Below are positions 24,165-32,833 of a stretch of DNA of 37,616 nt, one piece after another. Numbering within the stretch: position 1 is the first letter of the stretch; each line of letters opens with the position of its first letter. The notes under the pieces were generated by a model. That model was not told the origin of the DNA, searched no databases, and worked only from the letters and a program-made list of their open reading frames with translations. The DNA is from Acidobacteriota bacterium (GTDB taxonomy: Bacteria > Acidobacteriota > Terriglobia > Acidiferrales > UBA7541). Location: contig JABCZK010000044.1 of the NCBI GenBank assembly GCA_013289695.1, positions 1 through 37,616 of the forward strand. The letters run 5' to 3'. The position numbers and the translations under genes were made by a program.

Positions 24165-25894
24165 TAGAACTGGAAGCTCAAGCCGCCCCGGAAGAACCGA
24201 TAGGTCGGTACCAGGACAATTTGGCCGTCGCTGGTGGCGAGAGTAACGTAACCTTGAGCGAGAAGGTTGCCGCAGTCGGCCAGAATTTCGGCGTGGCCTG
24301 GGATAAAGCCGGGTAGAGGCTGGCGAACCTGGATGCTCAAGTACGGATCGATGTGGTAAGTGGATTGGGCGTAGGCGTCCTGCGGAGAGACAACGGGCCC
24401 GCTGATCCATTTGTAGCTGGAAATGATTTTTGTGCCGGTGCGGGGAATGGTGGCGGAAAATCGCGTGGCCGCGCTGGAGCGATACTGAGCATCCAGCTGA
24501 TTCCGCAGCGCGCCCTGGGCTGGATCTTCATTGGGCGCCAGCGCTCCCGCGTAGGAATAAATCACAGTCATGTCGAGATTGCTGGCAATTTTCTGCTGGT
24601 AAACCAGGCGCGCTCCCAATGAATTCATGCTCCCGGCGTCGTAGGCGAAGACATCGGAGAAATAGTCGGGCAAATAATCCGGTCCCGAGAAATTGCCGTG
24701 GCCGAAGATGGCGGTATTGTTGGAGTGGTCGTTAAACACGGCGGCGGTGATGCTGGATTTTTTGGTGAGGTCGTGTTCGACGGCAATTTCCGCGTGCAGA
24801 TCATCTTCCAGCACGGGCCGGCCGGCACGCAGCAGTAAAGTGGGAAAAGTGTCGAGCTGGTTGATTGTGGATTGCAGGTTCCCAGGGGCGCCGGCGGAAT
24901 CCTGCCAGGTATTGGTGGTGACCAGCGCGGAAGCCAGCCACGTGGGAGCAATGCGCACGGCCGCTTCCGCGCGAGGACGCACAGAGGCGGTGGTGGATCC
25001 TAGTCCCGCCATTAAGAAATCCGCGCCGTAGCGAATACTGACGCGATCGCCCAATTGAAACGCAGAATCATGCGACATGCGCAAGCCGTGGAACGTGGGA
25101 CCGGCGTCACCGAGCTGAGATTCGCGAATCAAAAGGGTCGTCACCGGGCCCGCGCCGGAATCTCCGGAAGGCAGCCATTGCGCGACGAAGCCATTGGACT
25201 CTGAACCCGCGTTGTAGCTGAATTGTCCGGCGATCAGGAGATTGCCGAGTCCACCGAGTCCGTAATCGTAGGCAAAAGCGCTGCCGGGCGAATCCGCGAG
25301 ATTGGAAATGGAGCCGGGATGATCCGAGCCAGAAGTAAATTCAAGCCGCGTGCGCGCGGACTGGTCCTGCGGTTTCTCGAAGGGATTCACGCGTCCGCCC
25401 AGAACCACGTCGCCGTCCTGCCAGCGCAAGACCGGGCGGGTGGCAGCGGATGTGCGCAGCACCCAACTCCAATCATCGGCGGCGACCTGTTGATCGGGCT
25501 GGCGGCGCAATTTTTCGAGTGAAGTAAAGACGGAGCCGAGCACGATTTCGAGCAGAGTGGTGTGCTCATCGCGCACCTGGATGTCCTGCTCAACAGCCGG
25601 TAGAAAACCCGCAAGAGTCACTTTGACGGAATAAATGCCGGCCGGCAGAGTGGAACTGGAAAAACGGCCGCGATCATTCGTCAGAAGCTGGAATCCCATA
25701 TGGTTCAGGAGCTGATCAGAGGAAATAACCACGGTGGCGCCCATCTGGGGAGTCCCCGTCGAGTCCACCACCAATCCGGTGATTTTCCCGGAGCCCTGCG
25801 CGGCCATCACTGGCGTCGGGATCACACACCAGGAGAGGCACAGGATCATGCCGAGGCCCATGGCGCGAATCATCCGAAGATTCATAAGGCTCAC
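24164..25894 (-). CDS. Outer-membrane beta-barrel protein with carboxypeptidase-regulatory-like domain
   Basis: The 576-residue protein starts with a signal peptide (to about VMAAQ), then an Ig-like carboxypeptidase-regulatory domain (about 35-125; GKITGLVVDSTGTPQMGATV, AGIYSVKVTLAGFLP). The rest is rich in alternating beta strands and ends FRGGLSFQF, an aromatic C-terminus typical of outer-membrane barrels. This layout is common in TonB-dependent-receptor-like proteins of Acidobacteriota, but no plug domain or TonB box is evident and it is shorter than true receptors. GTG 25894 overlaps the GWxTD stop (GTGA); ATG 25885 is an alternative. The tight pairing suggests one function in the envelope. 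Confidence 0.78.
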   Translation of the reverse strand: MSLMNLRMIRAMGLGMILCLSWCVIPTPVMAAQGSGKITGLVVDSTGTPQMGATVVISSDQLLNHMGFQLLTNDRGRFSSSTLPAGIYSVKVTLAGFLPAVEQDIQVRDEHTTLLEIVLGSVFTSLEKLRRQPDQQVAADDWSWVLRTSAATRPVLRWQDGDVVLGGRVNPFEKPQDQSARTRLEFTSGSDHPGSISNLADSPGSAFAYDYGLGGLGNLLIAGQFSYNAGSESNGFVAQWLPSGDSGAGPVTTLLIRESQLGDAGPTFHGLRMSHDSAFQLGDRVSIRYGADFLMAGLGSTTASVRPRAEAAVRIAPTWLASALVTTNTWQDSAGAPGNLQSTINQLDTFPTLLLRAGRPVLEDDLHAEIAVEHDLTKKSSITAAVFNDHSNNTAIFGHGNFSGPDYLPDYFSDVFAYDAGSMNSLGARLVYQQKIASNLDMTVIYSYAGALAPNEDPAQGALRNQLDAQYRSSAATRFSATIPRTGTKIISSYKWISGPVVSPQDAYAQSTYHIDPYLSIQVRQPLPGFIPGHAEILADCGNLLAQGYVTLATSDGQIVLVPTYRFFRGGLSFQF

Positions 25895-27597
25895 TTCGCC
25901 TGTGGCGGCGGCGCACCGGTTGGCCGGACGGTAAATTCCGTAACCGGGGTGATGGTTTTCTTGCTTAGATTATCGGTGACAGAAACTTCCAGCTTGTACT
26001 TCCCCGGCTTCAGCGAGCCGAGAGTGATAATGTTTTCCAGCGTCATTTCCTCACCGTGCAGAGGCAGTTTGTCCCCGCCCAGATCGTACTTGAGCACCGG
26101 GTCGTTGGCCTTGTCCATGGTCACGCGGTATTGCACGGTAGCGTCGGCCTTGTGAGTCTTGTCGTCCACCTTGAGGTTATAGACCTGAAGGAAAACGCCC
26201 ATCTCATCGCTGGCGGCGAAGGAAGAATCAATGCGCGGGCGGACTTTCACGTCGCCCAGGACGAACTGGCCCAAGCCGATATCGTGCGAGGAGACGCGTT
26301 TAATCTCATCGGCGAGGATCAGAGTGCTCGAGGAAAGGCTGTCATCTTCAAACCGCGGCACAGCGAGGCGGGTATTAACGACGCCTACGTTGCCGTTGTT
26401 CGTGTCTTTCAAGACGATGTCCAGGCGGTAGAGTCCCGGACTGAGCGGGATGGCCTTTTGATAAATCGAAGCGGTGGCGAGCGATTGCTGCAGCAAGGAC
26501 GACGGAACGTCGCGCCGGACGTTGTCCTCAAAAGTGTTCACGATACGGCCGCTCAGGCTCGTCACACGGCAGAACAGGTTGACGGAGGCGGACTCGACAC
26601 CATTCTTTTGCTGAAAGCTAAGCTGGCGCGTGGGAATTTGAATCGTAATCGGGACCAGCACGGTTTCAGAGGTAATGCGCAGGAAGTCGGTGCGGTATTG
26701 GAATTTCACCTGATCGCGCACTAAACGGGACGAGACGACTGCTTCGAGGTCTTTGAACTTTACCGGGGGCGCTTGCTGGATCTTTGCATAGAGTTCCAGC
26801 CGCGAGAATTCCTGCATGGTTTCCGGGGTCATCCCCATGGGCTGGGCCATGTGCGTGCCGTCGGTGTTATTGAAGCGGGCGGTCTTGCTGGACAGGCCCA
26901 TTGATTCCATCTCGGTGAGGCCGGCGCCGGGAACGTAGAGCAACGCGTCTTTTTCGCTGGGGTCCATGGTGAGCTTATATTCGCCGCTCATGGTGGGATC
27001 TACGAATTCTATCTCTACGTTTTCCCCAATGCCTTCGAGATAGCGATAGCGCCAATCTTCGAACGGATAGGTGGAGGTTTCACCGCCGCCTTCGTTCGCC
27101 GGCCGGTCATAGCTTCCTCCCGACGGATGCGATTGAACTTCATCCGCGGGACCCCACATGATGTAGATTCTGCCGCGATCAGTTTTCCATCCGGGAATGC
27201 CCGAAGAGAAATGCTCGTTGGCGTAAGCGATGCGGCGATAATGCTCTTCCTTGAAAGTATTTTCGGCGGAGTCCGGATCAGGATTGCGGCGCTGCCAGAA
27301 TGCTTCGATGAATTGCTCGCGCTCTTCGTTGGTGGAAAGATGAAGGAACGAACTGCGCTCTTCAGGTGAAATGATGTAGATAACGTCTTCGTTCAGCCAT
27401 TTCTTATATTGGGAATCGAGCTCGTTGAACAGGTCTTTGTCTCGCTTGGAGCGTTGCTTGGCGGCTTGCTTCGCGGTTTTCTTGTCTGTTTGGTCCGGCT
27501 GCTGCGTGGGAGATTCACCTTGAGCTGAAGCTCTAGGCGCGCACACCAGTCCAAAAGCTAAAACGCTAAAAAGGAACAGTTTGACCGTAGAACGCAT
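25891..27597 (-). CDS. Secreted GWxTD-domain protein
   Basis: The 568-residue protein has a signal peptide (VKLFLFSVLAFGLVCAPRASAQ) and a GWxTD domain at about 100-210: KWLNEDVIYIISPEER, FWQRRNPDP, then GWKTDRGRIYIMWGP. The rest looks like beta-rich repeats, ending with a domain related to carbohydrate- or Ig-like folds (LKPGKYKLEVSVTDNLSKK). GWxTD proteins are widespread in Acidobacteriota and other phyla without known function. ATG 27597 is chosen because AAGG lies upstream and the promoter would start transcription near 27618, after the longer GTG start at 27621. It is the first gene of a two-gene operon with the barrel protein. Confidence 0.85.
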   Translation of the reverse strand: MRSTVKLFLFSVLAFGLVCAPRASAQGESPTQQPDQTDKKTAKQAAKQRSKRDKDLFNELDSQYKKWLNEDVIYIISPEERSSFLHLSTNEEREQFIEAFWQRRNPDPDSAENTFKEEHYRRIAYANEHFSSGIPGWKTDRGRIYIMWGPADEVQSHPSGGSYDRPANEGGGETSTYPFEDWRYRYLEGIGENVEIEFVDPTMSGEYKLTMDPSEKDALLYVPGAGLTEMESMGLSSKTARFNNTDGTHMAQPMGMTPETMQEFSRLELYAKIQQAPPVKFKDLEAVVSSRLVRDQVKFQYRTDFLRITSETVLVPITIQIPTRQLSFQQKNGVESASVNLFCRVTSLSGRIVNTFEDNVRRDVPSSLLQQSLATASIYQKAIPLSPGLYRLDIVLKDTNNGNVGVVNTRLAVPRFEDDSLSSSTLILADEIKRVSSHDIGLGQFVLGDVKVRPRIDSSFAASDEMGVFLQVYNLKVDDKTHKADATVQYRVTMDKANDPVLKYDLGGDKLPLHGEEMTLENIITLGSLKPGKYKLEVSVTDNLSKKTITPVTEFTVRPTGAPPPQAK

Positions 27598-27624
27598 CGT
27601 TAAGCCTTTGCCCCGAGGCACGAA

Positions 27625-27653
27625 ATTCTAACCTGTCCAATGGTACAGGTCAA
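27625..27653 (-). promoter_or_regulatory. Sigma70 promoter of the GWxTD operon with a dyad in the spacer
   Basis: On the minus strand a TTGACC -35 box (27653-27648) and a TAGAAT -10 box (27630-27625) are exactly 17 bp apart. Within and beside the spacer lies a perfect inverted repeat ACCTGT-N8-ACAGGT (27631-27650), the size of a repressor operator. The regulator is unknown. Confidence 0.65.
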
Positions 27654-28121
27654 CGCCGGATTCCCCTAACTGCCCTTGAACCATTGGAATCGGATGGCGG
27701 CCGCGGGGTTGCCTCGATTGTTGCGCGGGTATGGGCAATCGACGGGAAAACTGGAACCGCGCGAGGGGTTTGGCGGGACGCTGGACGGTCATCCCCAAAC
27801 GGGAAGCGCTACTTGCGTGATTCGGCGAAAGTCGGCGAAGATGAGCTTTGCCCTATTCTCTTGGAGTCTAAATAGCTCTACAATGGAGCCGCGATGAAAG
27901 GGAGGCGCCGTGGGTAGGCGCCGCAAGTTGGCTGTGCAGAACGAGAAGCCTGGAACCCAAAAGCAACAACTTAGATCGACGACCTCCGAAATGTCATATT
28001 CGCGCCTGTCCTTCGGCTTGCGCGAACGTCTAACGTTGACCTAGAAACATTTCGTGTCCCCGGAACGTATTCAAGTCATGGTAATGCTGTCGCCTCGAGG
28101 GGCGAGTCCAAGGGTAAAGCA
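27654..28121. other. Gene-poor divergent intergenic region
   Basis: No convincing gene lies in this 468-nt stretch between the divergent GWxTD and HlyD genes. The only structure is a GGCGCC-N7-GGCGCC hairpin (27904-27922). A 44-codon frame from GTG 27910 shows no family likeness. A weak promoter (TTGCGC 28018, TAGAAA 28042) could serve the HlyD gene. Confidence 0.4.
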
Positions 28122-29519
28122 ATGAAAACGTGGCAGAAAGTTGGAATTGGTGCGGGTGTCGTCCTGGTGCTCGGGGGTATCGCCTGGTTCAGCGCCTACC
28201 AGGTGAATAAGGGCGTGGTGGCCGTCCAGACGGGGCATGTGATGAAAGCCGACCTCACGTCGGTCGTGACCGCCTCCGGTGAAATCCGCCCGAAGAATTA
28301 CACCAACGTGCTGGGCGAAGGGATCGGGAAGATTACCGAGATCGTGGTGAAAGAAGGCGACCACGTGAAGAAGGGCGACATTCTGCTGCGGTTGGAGAAC
28401 ATCCAGCCGGGAGCGGACGTCCAGGCCCAGCAGGCCGCGATTGACTCGACGGAAGCTTCAGTGCGCGCCGCGGCTGCCAGCTATGATTCCGCGGTAGCCA
28501 CTTTGGCGCAACGCCAGGCGGACCTGGAGAAGGCCAGATTCGACTGGGAGCGCGCGCAGCAACTTTACAAAGAACAACTGATCGCCAAGTCGGATTACGA
28601 CGCGAGCAAGGCCGCCTATGACGCCGCTGCTGCAGGTCTGAATGCGCTAAAGGCGCAAGTGGAACAAAGCCGCGCGGGACGCGAGCAAACGCGTTTCAAC
28701 CTGGACCAAGCCAGCGCGGTGCTGAAGCACACCAAGGATGTGCTGCGGAAGACCACCTATGTGGCGCCGATTGACGGGATTGTGAGTTATATCGCGGTAC
28801 GTGTGGGCGAAAACGTGGTGCCCGGGATCCAGAACGCCGAAGGCAGTTTCCTGATGACGATCTCCGATATGAGCGTGGTCACGTCCGAAGTGAAAGTGGA
28901 CGAAACGGATATTACGAATGTGCGCGAGGGAAATTCCGCGGACGTTTCGATTGACGCAATTCCCGGGAAGATTTTCAAAGGGCACGTAACCCAGGTGGGC
29001 GAGCTGGCGATTCTGCGTTCGTCGGGACAAGCGGCCACTACCCAGGCCACCGCGAACACGCAGGAAGCGCGCGATTTTAAAGTGGTGGTGACCATTGATA
29101 ATCCGCCCGCGGATCTTCGTCCGGGACTTTCGGCCAGCGCGAAGATTCAGACGGAACAAAAGAAGGGCATCCTAACGATTCCGATCCAGGCGCTGGCGGT
29201 GCGCACGCAGAAAGATTTGGAAGCAGCCCAGAAGGAACGCGGCGGCAACGTGACTCTGGCGGCATCAAAGCCGGCTGCGACCGCCGATGCACAGCAGAAA
29301 GTGGATGTGCAGGGGGTTTTTGTGATCCGCGGCAAGAAAGCGGAGTTCGTGCCGGTGCAAACGGGGATCACAGGCGTCACGGACATTGAAATTTCCACTG
29401 GGCTAAAGGAAGGCGAGGAAATCGTCATCGGCAGTTACAAAGCGCTGCGCACGCTGCGGCCTGGCGCCGCCATCAAAGTGGATAACTCCACGCCGAAACG
29501 TGAAGAGTCCGCGACGTAG
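28122..29519 (+). CDS. HlyD/MacA-type periplasmic adaptor
   Basis: The 465-residue protein has an N-terminal membrane anchor (7-25; VGIGAGVVLVLGGIAWFS) and the order of adaptor domains: a biotinyl-lipoyl half (ASGEIRPKNYTNVLGEGIGK), a long alpha-hairpin coiled coil (about 105-210; QAAIDSTEASVRAAAASYDS), the second lipoyl half (TTYVAPIDGIVSYIAVRVGE), and beta-barrel and membrane-proximal domains. Such proteins link an inner-membrane transporter to an outer-membrane channel. It is followed after 27 nt by an ABC ATPase gene, as in MacAB/LolCDE-like systems. The substrate is unknown. Confidence 0.9.
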   Translation: MKTWQKVGIGAGVVLVLGGIAWFSAYQVNKGVVAVQTGHVMKADLTSVVTASGEIRPKNYTNVLGEGIGKITEIVVKEGDHVKKGDILLRLENIQPGADVQAQQAAIDSTEASVRAAAASYDSAVATLAQRQADLEKARFDWERAQQLYKEQLIAKSDYDASKAAYDAAAAGLNALKAQVEQSRAGREQTRFNLDQASAVLKHTKDVLRKTTYVAPIDGIVSYIAVRVGENVVPGIQNAEGSFLMTISDMSVVTSEVKVDETDITNVREGNSADVSIDAIPGKIFKGHVTQVGELAILRSSGQAATTQATANTQEARDFKVVVTIDNPPADLRPGLSASAKIQTEQKKGILTIPIQALAVRTQKDLEAAQKERGGNVTLAASKPAATADAQQKVDVQGVFVIRGKKAEFVPVQTGITGVTDIEISTGLKEGEEIVIGSYKALRTLRPGAAIKVDNSTPKREESAT

Positions 29520-29546
29520 GTTTACCGAATCCAGGAGCGCGTCCCC

Positions 29547-30287
29547 ATGGCAGTGGAAGAAATCGCCCCCTCGCAAAGCTTCCGGCAGGACCTCGTGGAT
29601 ACGGGCATCGTCATTCAGACCGAGGAACTGTGGAAGACCTATGAGATGGGCGCGGAGCAACTGCACGCGCTGCGCGGAGTGACCATTGAAATTCACAAGG
29701 GCGAGTACGTGGCCATTATGGGCCCTTCCGGCTCGGGAAAATCCACACTGATGAATTTGATCGGATGCCTGGACACGCCGACGAAGGGCAGCTACTGGCT
29801 CGCGGGCCGCTTGGTGAGCCAGCTCGATGACGACGAGCTGGCGTACATTCGCAACAAGGAAATTGGCTTCGTATTTCAGACTTTCAATTTGCTGCCCCGC
29901 GCGACCGCGCTGCACAATGTGGAATTGCCGATGATTTACAACGGCACTGCTTCGGAAGAACGCCTGGAACGCGCGAAGAAAGCGCTGCAACAGGTGGATT
30001 TGACCGAGCGCATGATGCACAAGCCGAACGAACTTTCTGGCGGCCAGCGCCAGCGCGTGGCGATTGCGCGCGCGTTGGTGAACAATCCTTCCATACTGCT
30101 GGCGGACGAGCCGACGGGAAATCTTGATTCGCAGACCGGCGAAGAAATCATGGCGCTGTTTGCGCGGCTGCATGTGCAGGGCAACACGATCATCCTGGTA
30201 ACCCACGAATCGGATATCGCAGCGCACGCGCATCGCGTCATCCGCCTGCGCGACGGAAAAGTCGAACGCGACGAACGAACCCGCTGA
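29547..30287 (+). CDS. ABC transporter ATPase (MacB/LolD type)
   Basis: The 246-residue ATPase has Walker [11 protein letters not shown]-loop region [16 protein letters not shown], signature [15 protein letters not shown], Walker [12 protein letters not shown], and the His switch VTHE. It belongs to the MacB/LolD branch that powers FtsX-like permeases without pumping substrate through them. AGGAG lies 9 nt before ATG 29547. The first 25 residues are an unusual extension ([20 protein letters not shown]) before the core. No permease gene follows: the next gene encodes an ArsR regulator. Confidence 0.92.
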   Translation: MAVEEIAPSQSFRQDLVDTGIVIQTEELWKTYEMGAEQLHALRGVTIEIHKGEYVAIMGPSGSGKSTLMNLIGCLDTPTKGSYWLAGRLVSQLDDDELAYIRNKEIGFVFQTFNLLPRATALHNVELPMIYNGTASEERLERAKKALQQVDLTERMMHKPNELSGGQRQRVAIARALVNNPSILLADEPTGNLDSQTGEEIMALFARLHVQGNTIILVTHESDIAAHAHRVIRLRDGKVERDERTR

Positions 30288-30304
30288 GCACGATTTGTGC
30301 TTTT
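30287..30304 (+). terminator. Weak terminator after the ABC ATPase gene
   Basis: AGCAC (30287-30291) and GTGCT (30297-30301) form a 5-bp stem with a 5-nt loop that runs into TTTT. The 222-nt gap that follows contains the ArsR promoter and no gene. Confidence 0.35.
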
Positions 30305-30471
30305 GTGTCGTAGGAATTCGGTAGCTGCGACGTTTTTCCGCAATCACCTTCGCAGATACAAAACTCTCCGCTCCCGAGTTAGAAATTGTCGGCGCGATGA
30401 ACCGTCACCCGCCCGGCTGCCCCTTTGCGAGGTCGCCACAAATGCGATTTTCAGCCGCTAAAAATTCCCTC

Positions 30472-30499
30472 TTGACACATAAGCGATTGCTTATATAAA
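30472..30499 (+). promoter_or_regulatory. ArsR-operon promoter with embedded operator
   Basis: A perfect TTGACA (30472-30477) and TATAAA (30494-30499) are 16 bp apart. The spacer is filled by the dyad ATAAGC-GATT-GCTTAT (30479-30494; 16 bp, one central mismatch), a typical size for an ArsR-family operator, so the regulator probably represses itself. The predicted start (about 30506) is only a few nt before the ATG at 30510. Confidence 0.7.
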
Positions 30500-30509
30500 G
30501 TGACGGGCG

Positions 30510-30884
30510 ATGACCCGCGCCGGCTCAACTCGAACGCCGTTGGGCGATGTTTCGCGTGAGCATGCCCGCCGCATTTTTTTAGCGGTTAGCGATCCGACGC
30601 GGCGTGGGATTCTCGATTTGCTGCTCGTTTCGGAAAGTTCGGTGAGCGACCTGGTGCGGCCGTTCCGAATTTCGCAACCTGCCATTTCGCAGCATTTGCG
30701 GATTTTGCGTCAAGCGGGATTGGTGCGCGTTCGTCGCCAGGGGCGCGAACGCCGATATCGGCTGCGCGGCGAGCAGCTGCGCGCGGTTTACGATTGGGTG
30801 GCGCATTACGAACGATTCTGGACGGAAAAGCTTCAGGCGCTGGGCGCTTATCTCGATGAAGATGTTGCCGGGGCAGCAGAATGA
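30510..30884 (+). CDS. ArsR-family transcriptional regulator
   Basis: The 124-residue protein has the winged helix-turn-helix of the ArsR/SmtB family: FLAVSDPTRRGILDLLL, SVSDLVRPFRISQPAISQHL (recognition helix) and the wing VRVRRQGRERRYRL. No metal-binding Cys cluster is present, so it is likely one of the non-metal SdpR-like members. It overlaps the SRPBCC gene by ATGA, a common ArsR-SRPBCC pair. ATG 30510 has no ribosome binding site and lies within a few nt of the predicted transcription start, so it may be read from a nearly leaderless mRNA; TTG 30540 is a later alternative. Confidence 0.88.
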   Translation: MTRAGSTRTPLGDVSREHARRIFLAVSDPTRRGILDLLLVSESSVSDLVRPFRISQPAISQHLRILRQAGLVRVRRQGRERRYRLRGEQLRAVYDWVAHYERFWTEKLQALGAYLDEDVAGAAE

Positions 30885-31360
30885 GCCGCGCTCTGCACTT
30901 CGAGTTCGTCTACAAGCACTCGCCGCAGCGGGTGTGGCGCGCATTGACGGATTCCGCCGCGATTTCCAAGTGGCTGATGCCCAACGATTTTCGGCCCGTT
31001 GTCGGACACAAATTCCAATTTCGCACAAAACCAAGGCCAGGTTTTGACGGATTCGTGAACTGCGAAGTGTTGGAGCTGGACGCGCCGCGCAAGCTCTCTT
31101 ACTCGTGGAAAGGTGGAGGCATGGAAACCGTGGTTACCTACAGGCTGGAGGCGGTGCCGCAGGGAACGCGGCTGCACTTCGATCACACGGGCTTCCGTGG
31201 ACTGCGGGGCTTGTTGCTGAGGAGGATGCTGGGGAGCGGATGGAAGTCCAAAATCCTTGCGAGACATTTGCCGGCGGTGCTGGAATTTGTGGATGACGGG
31301 GGATTTCATCTGCCTCCGGATGGCGCGATTCCGGGCTGTTATGGTGGGTCTGCAAAATGA
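30881..31360 (+). CDS. SRPBCC (AHSA1-like) domain protein
   Basis: The 159-residue protein has the START-like hydrophobic-cavity fold seen in AHSA1-type proteins: RALHFEFVYKHSPQRVWRAL at the start, DSAAISKWLMPNDF, then LEAVPQGTRLHFDHTGF and the long C-terminal helix. Family members bind lipids or small molecules or aid Hsp90-like chaperones; the ligand here is unknown. It is co-translated with the ArsR gene and lies 10 nt before a VOC gene, which suggests one inducible operon. Confidence 0.82.
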   Translation: MSRALHFEFVYKHSPQRVWRALTDSAAISKWLMPNDFRPVVGHKFQFRTKPRPGFDGFVNCEVLELDAPRKLSYSWKGGGMETVVTYRLEAVPQGTRLHFDHTGFRGLRGLLLRRMLGSGWKSKILARHLPAVLEFVDDGGFHLPPDGAIPGCYGGSAK

Positions 31361-31370
31361 GGAGCTAGAA

Positions 31371-31739
31371 ATGATCACACACGTAGGAAATGTCAGCATC
31401 TATGTCCGCGACCAGCAGCAGGCCGTGGAATTTTACCGGGACAAGCTGGGCTTTAAGGTGTTGCGCGATGAACCGATGGGGCCGAATGCGCGCTGGATTG
31501 AAGTGGCGCCGCAAGGCGCGAAAACCCACCTGGTGCCTTTTACGCCGCCGGGGCAGGAGAGCCGCATCGGCGCATTTTCCGGGATTGTTTTTGCTTGCGA
31601 CAATATTGTGCAGACCTGCAAGGAATTGGCCGAGCGCGGTGTGGAGTTCAAGCAGTTGGCGGAGAAGCAGCCGTGGGGCGGGATGATGGCCCAATTTTAC
31701 GATGCGGACCACAATACGTTTGTGCTGGTCGGAAGCTAG
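31371..31739 (+). CDS. VOC-superfamily (glyoxalase/bleomycin-resistance-like) protein
   Basis: The 122-residue protein has the VOC fold of paired beta-alpha-beta-beta-beta units: THVGNVSIYVRDQQQAVEFY, DKLGFKVLRDEPMG, then IVFACDNIVQTCKEL and MAQFYDADHNTFVLVGS. A His near the start (THVGN) and a Glu-like metal position fit metal-binding members, but activity cannot be named. ATG 31371 has AGGAG upstream; a longer frame from 31257 lies inside the SRPBCC gene. It ends the ArsR operon. The 71 nt to the convergent proline dehydrogenase gene hold no clear terminator. Confidence 0.85.
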   Translation: MITHVGNVSIYVRDQQQAVEFYRDKLGFKVLRDEPMGPNARWIEVAPQGAKTHLVPFTPPGQESRIGAFSGIVFACDNIVQTCKELAERGVEFKQLAEKQPWGGMMAQFYDADHNTFVLVGS

Positions 31740-31810
31740 ACTCAGAGCGTCAGAAGGAAATCGTGCTTCGCAATCGGACGCCTGTGGCCACGAAGCGATC
31801 GGCGCAGAGG

Positions 31811-32740
31811 TTAGTTCGAGAACAGATTTCGCGCCAGGAACAGCACATTCGCTGGCCGTTCGGCCAGCCGGCGCATGAACCACGGAAACCAGAACGTGCC
31901 GTACGAGATGAGAACGGCGCAGCGATATCCAGCCTGCACCAGGCGTAGCTGTTCCGCGCGTTGAATTCCGTAGAGCATTTGAAATTCGAGCAAATTTGTC
32001 GGCACGTGCTGATCGGCGGCCCAGGCGATGATTTTCGCAATCAGCGCGCGATCGTGGGTAGCGACGGCGACGCGCACGCGGGCTCGGCGCGCTTCCGGAC
32101 TGAGCAAGCGCTGCGCTAGATGCAGATAGTTTTCGTCCACATCTTTCTTCCTGGGAAAGGCAATCTCTGCGGGCTCGTTGTACGCGCCCTTCACCAAACG
32201 AATCGCGGCGCCCTCCGGAATCAGCGTATCCAGATCTTTTTCCGTGCGGTAGAGATAAGCCTGCAGACAGATGCCGACATTGGAGTACGCCTTGCGCGCG
32301 CGACGATAGAGTTCGAGCGAGACATCCACGTAGGGGCTTTGCTCCATGTCAATCCAGAGAATTTTTTCGGCGGGCGTTTTTTGGATGAGCGTCGCGAGAT
32401 TTTCGTAACAGAGGCTGGGATCGACGTCGAGTCCAAGCTGGCTGAGTTTTACGGTAATTTCGGCGGGAATTCCTGCGGCGAGGATGCGATCGTTGAGTTC
32501 GAGGAAACCGCGCGTGACCTCGGCAGCTTCGTTGCGGTCGGCAATGTTTTCACCCAGATGCGACAGCACGGACTGAATGCCATTCGCGGCAAGGGAGCGC
32601 GCGGCGGTGATGGCATCCTGCACGTCTTCGCCCGGCAGGAAACGTGCGGCGGCGCGGCGCATGAATCCCAAGCGGGGCGCGTGCTCGCGCATCCACTGAT
32701 TCTGCGAGACTGCCAGAAATCCGCGGCGCATGAGATTCAT
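31811..32740 (-). CDS. Proline dehydrogenase
   Basis: This FAD enzyme oxidises proline to pyrroline-5-carboxylate. The 309-residue protein matches the monofunctional ProDH (PutB/FadM type) TIM barrel: SVLSHLGENIADRNEA, AEITVKLSQLGLDVDP, LWIDMEQSPYVDVSLELYRR, GICLQAYLYRTEKDL, RLVKGAYNEPAEIAFPRKKD, VATHD and EFQMLYGI. It lacks the P5C dehydrogenase domain of PutA and no such gene is near. It is downstream of the M20 peptidase gene on the same strand (93-nt gap); pairing with peptide degradation is plausible. Confidence 0.93.
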   Translation of the reverse strand: MNLMRRGFLAVSQNQWMREHAPRLGFMRRAAARFLPGEDVQDAITAARSLAANGIQSVLSHLGENIADRNEAAEVTRGFLELNDRILAAGIPAEITVKLSQLGLDVDPSLCYENLATLIQKTPAEKILWIDMEQSPYVDVSLELYRRARKAYSNVGICLQAYLYRTEKDLDTLIPEGAAIRLVKGAYNEPAEIAFPRKKDVDENYLHLAQRLLSPEARRARVRVAVATHDRALIAKIIAWAADQHVPTNLLEFQMLYGIQRAEQLRLVQAGYRCAVLISYGTFWFPWFMRRLAERPANVLFLARNLFSN

Positions 32741-32833
32741 GACTGGCTCGTCTTTGACACTTTTCTGGACTCGTGTTTCGCGCCGATCGCCAGAGCGCCG
32801 GCGACGCCGTGCCAGTTCTTCTTCATTTGACGA

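Noticed and set aside
27910..28044. 44-codon frame from GTG 27910
   Set aside because: No ribosome binding site or recognisable family; no protein support.
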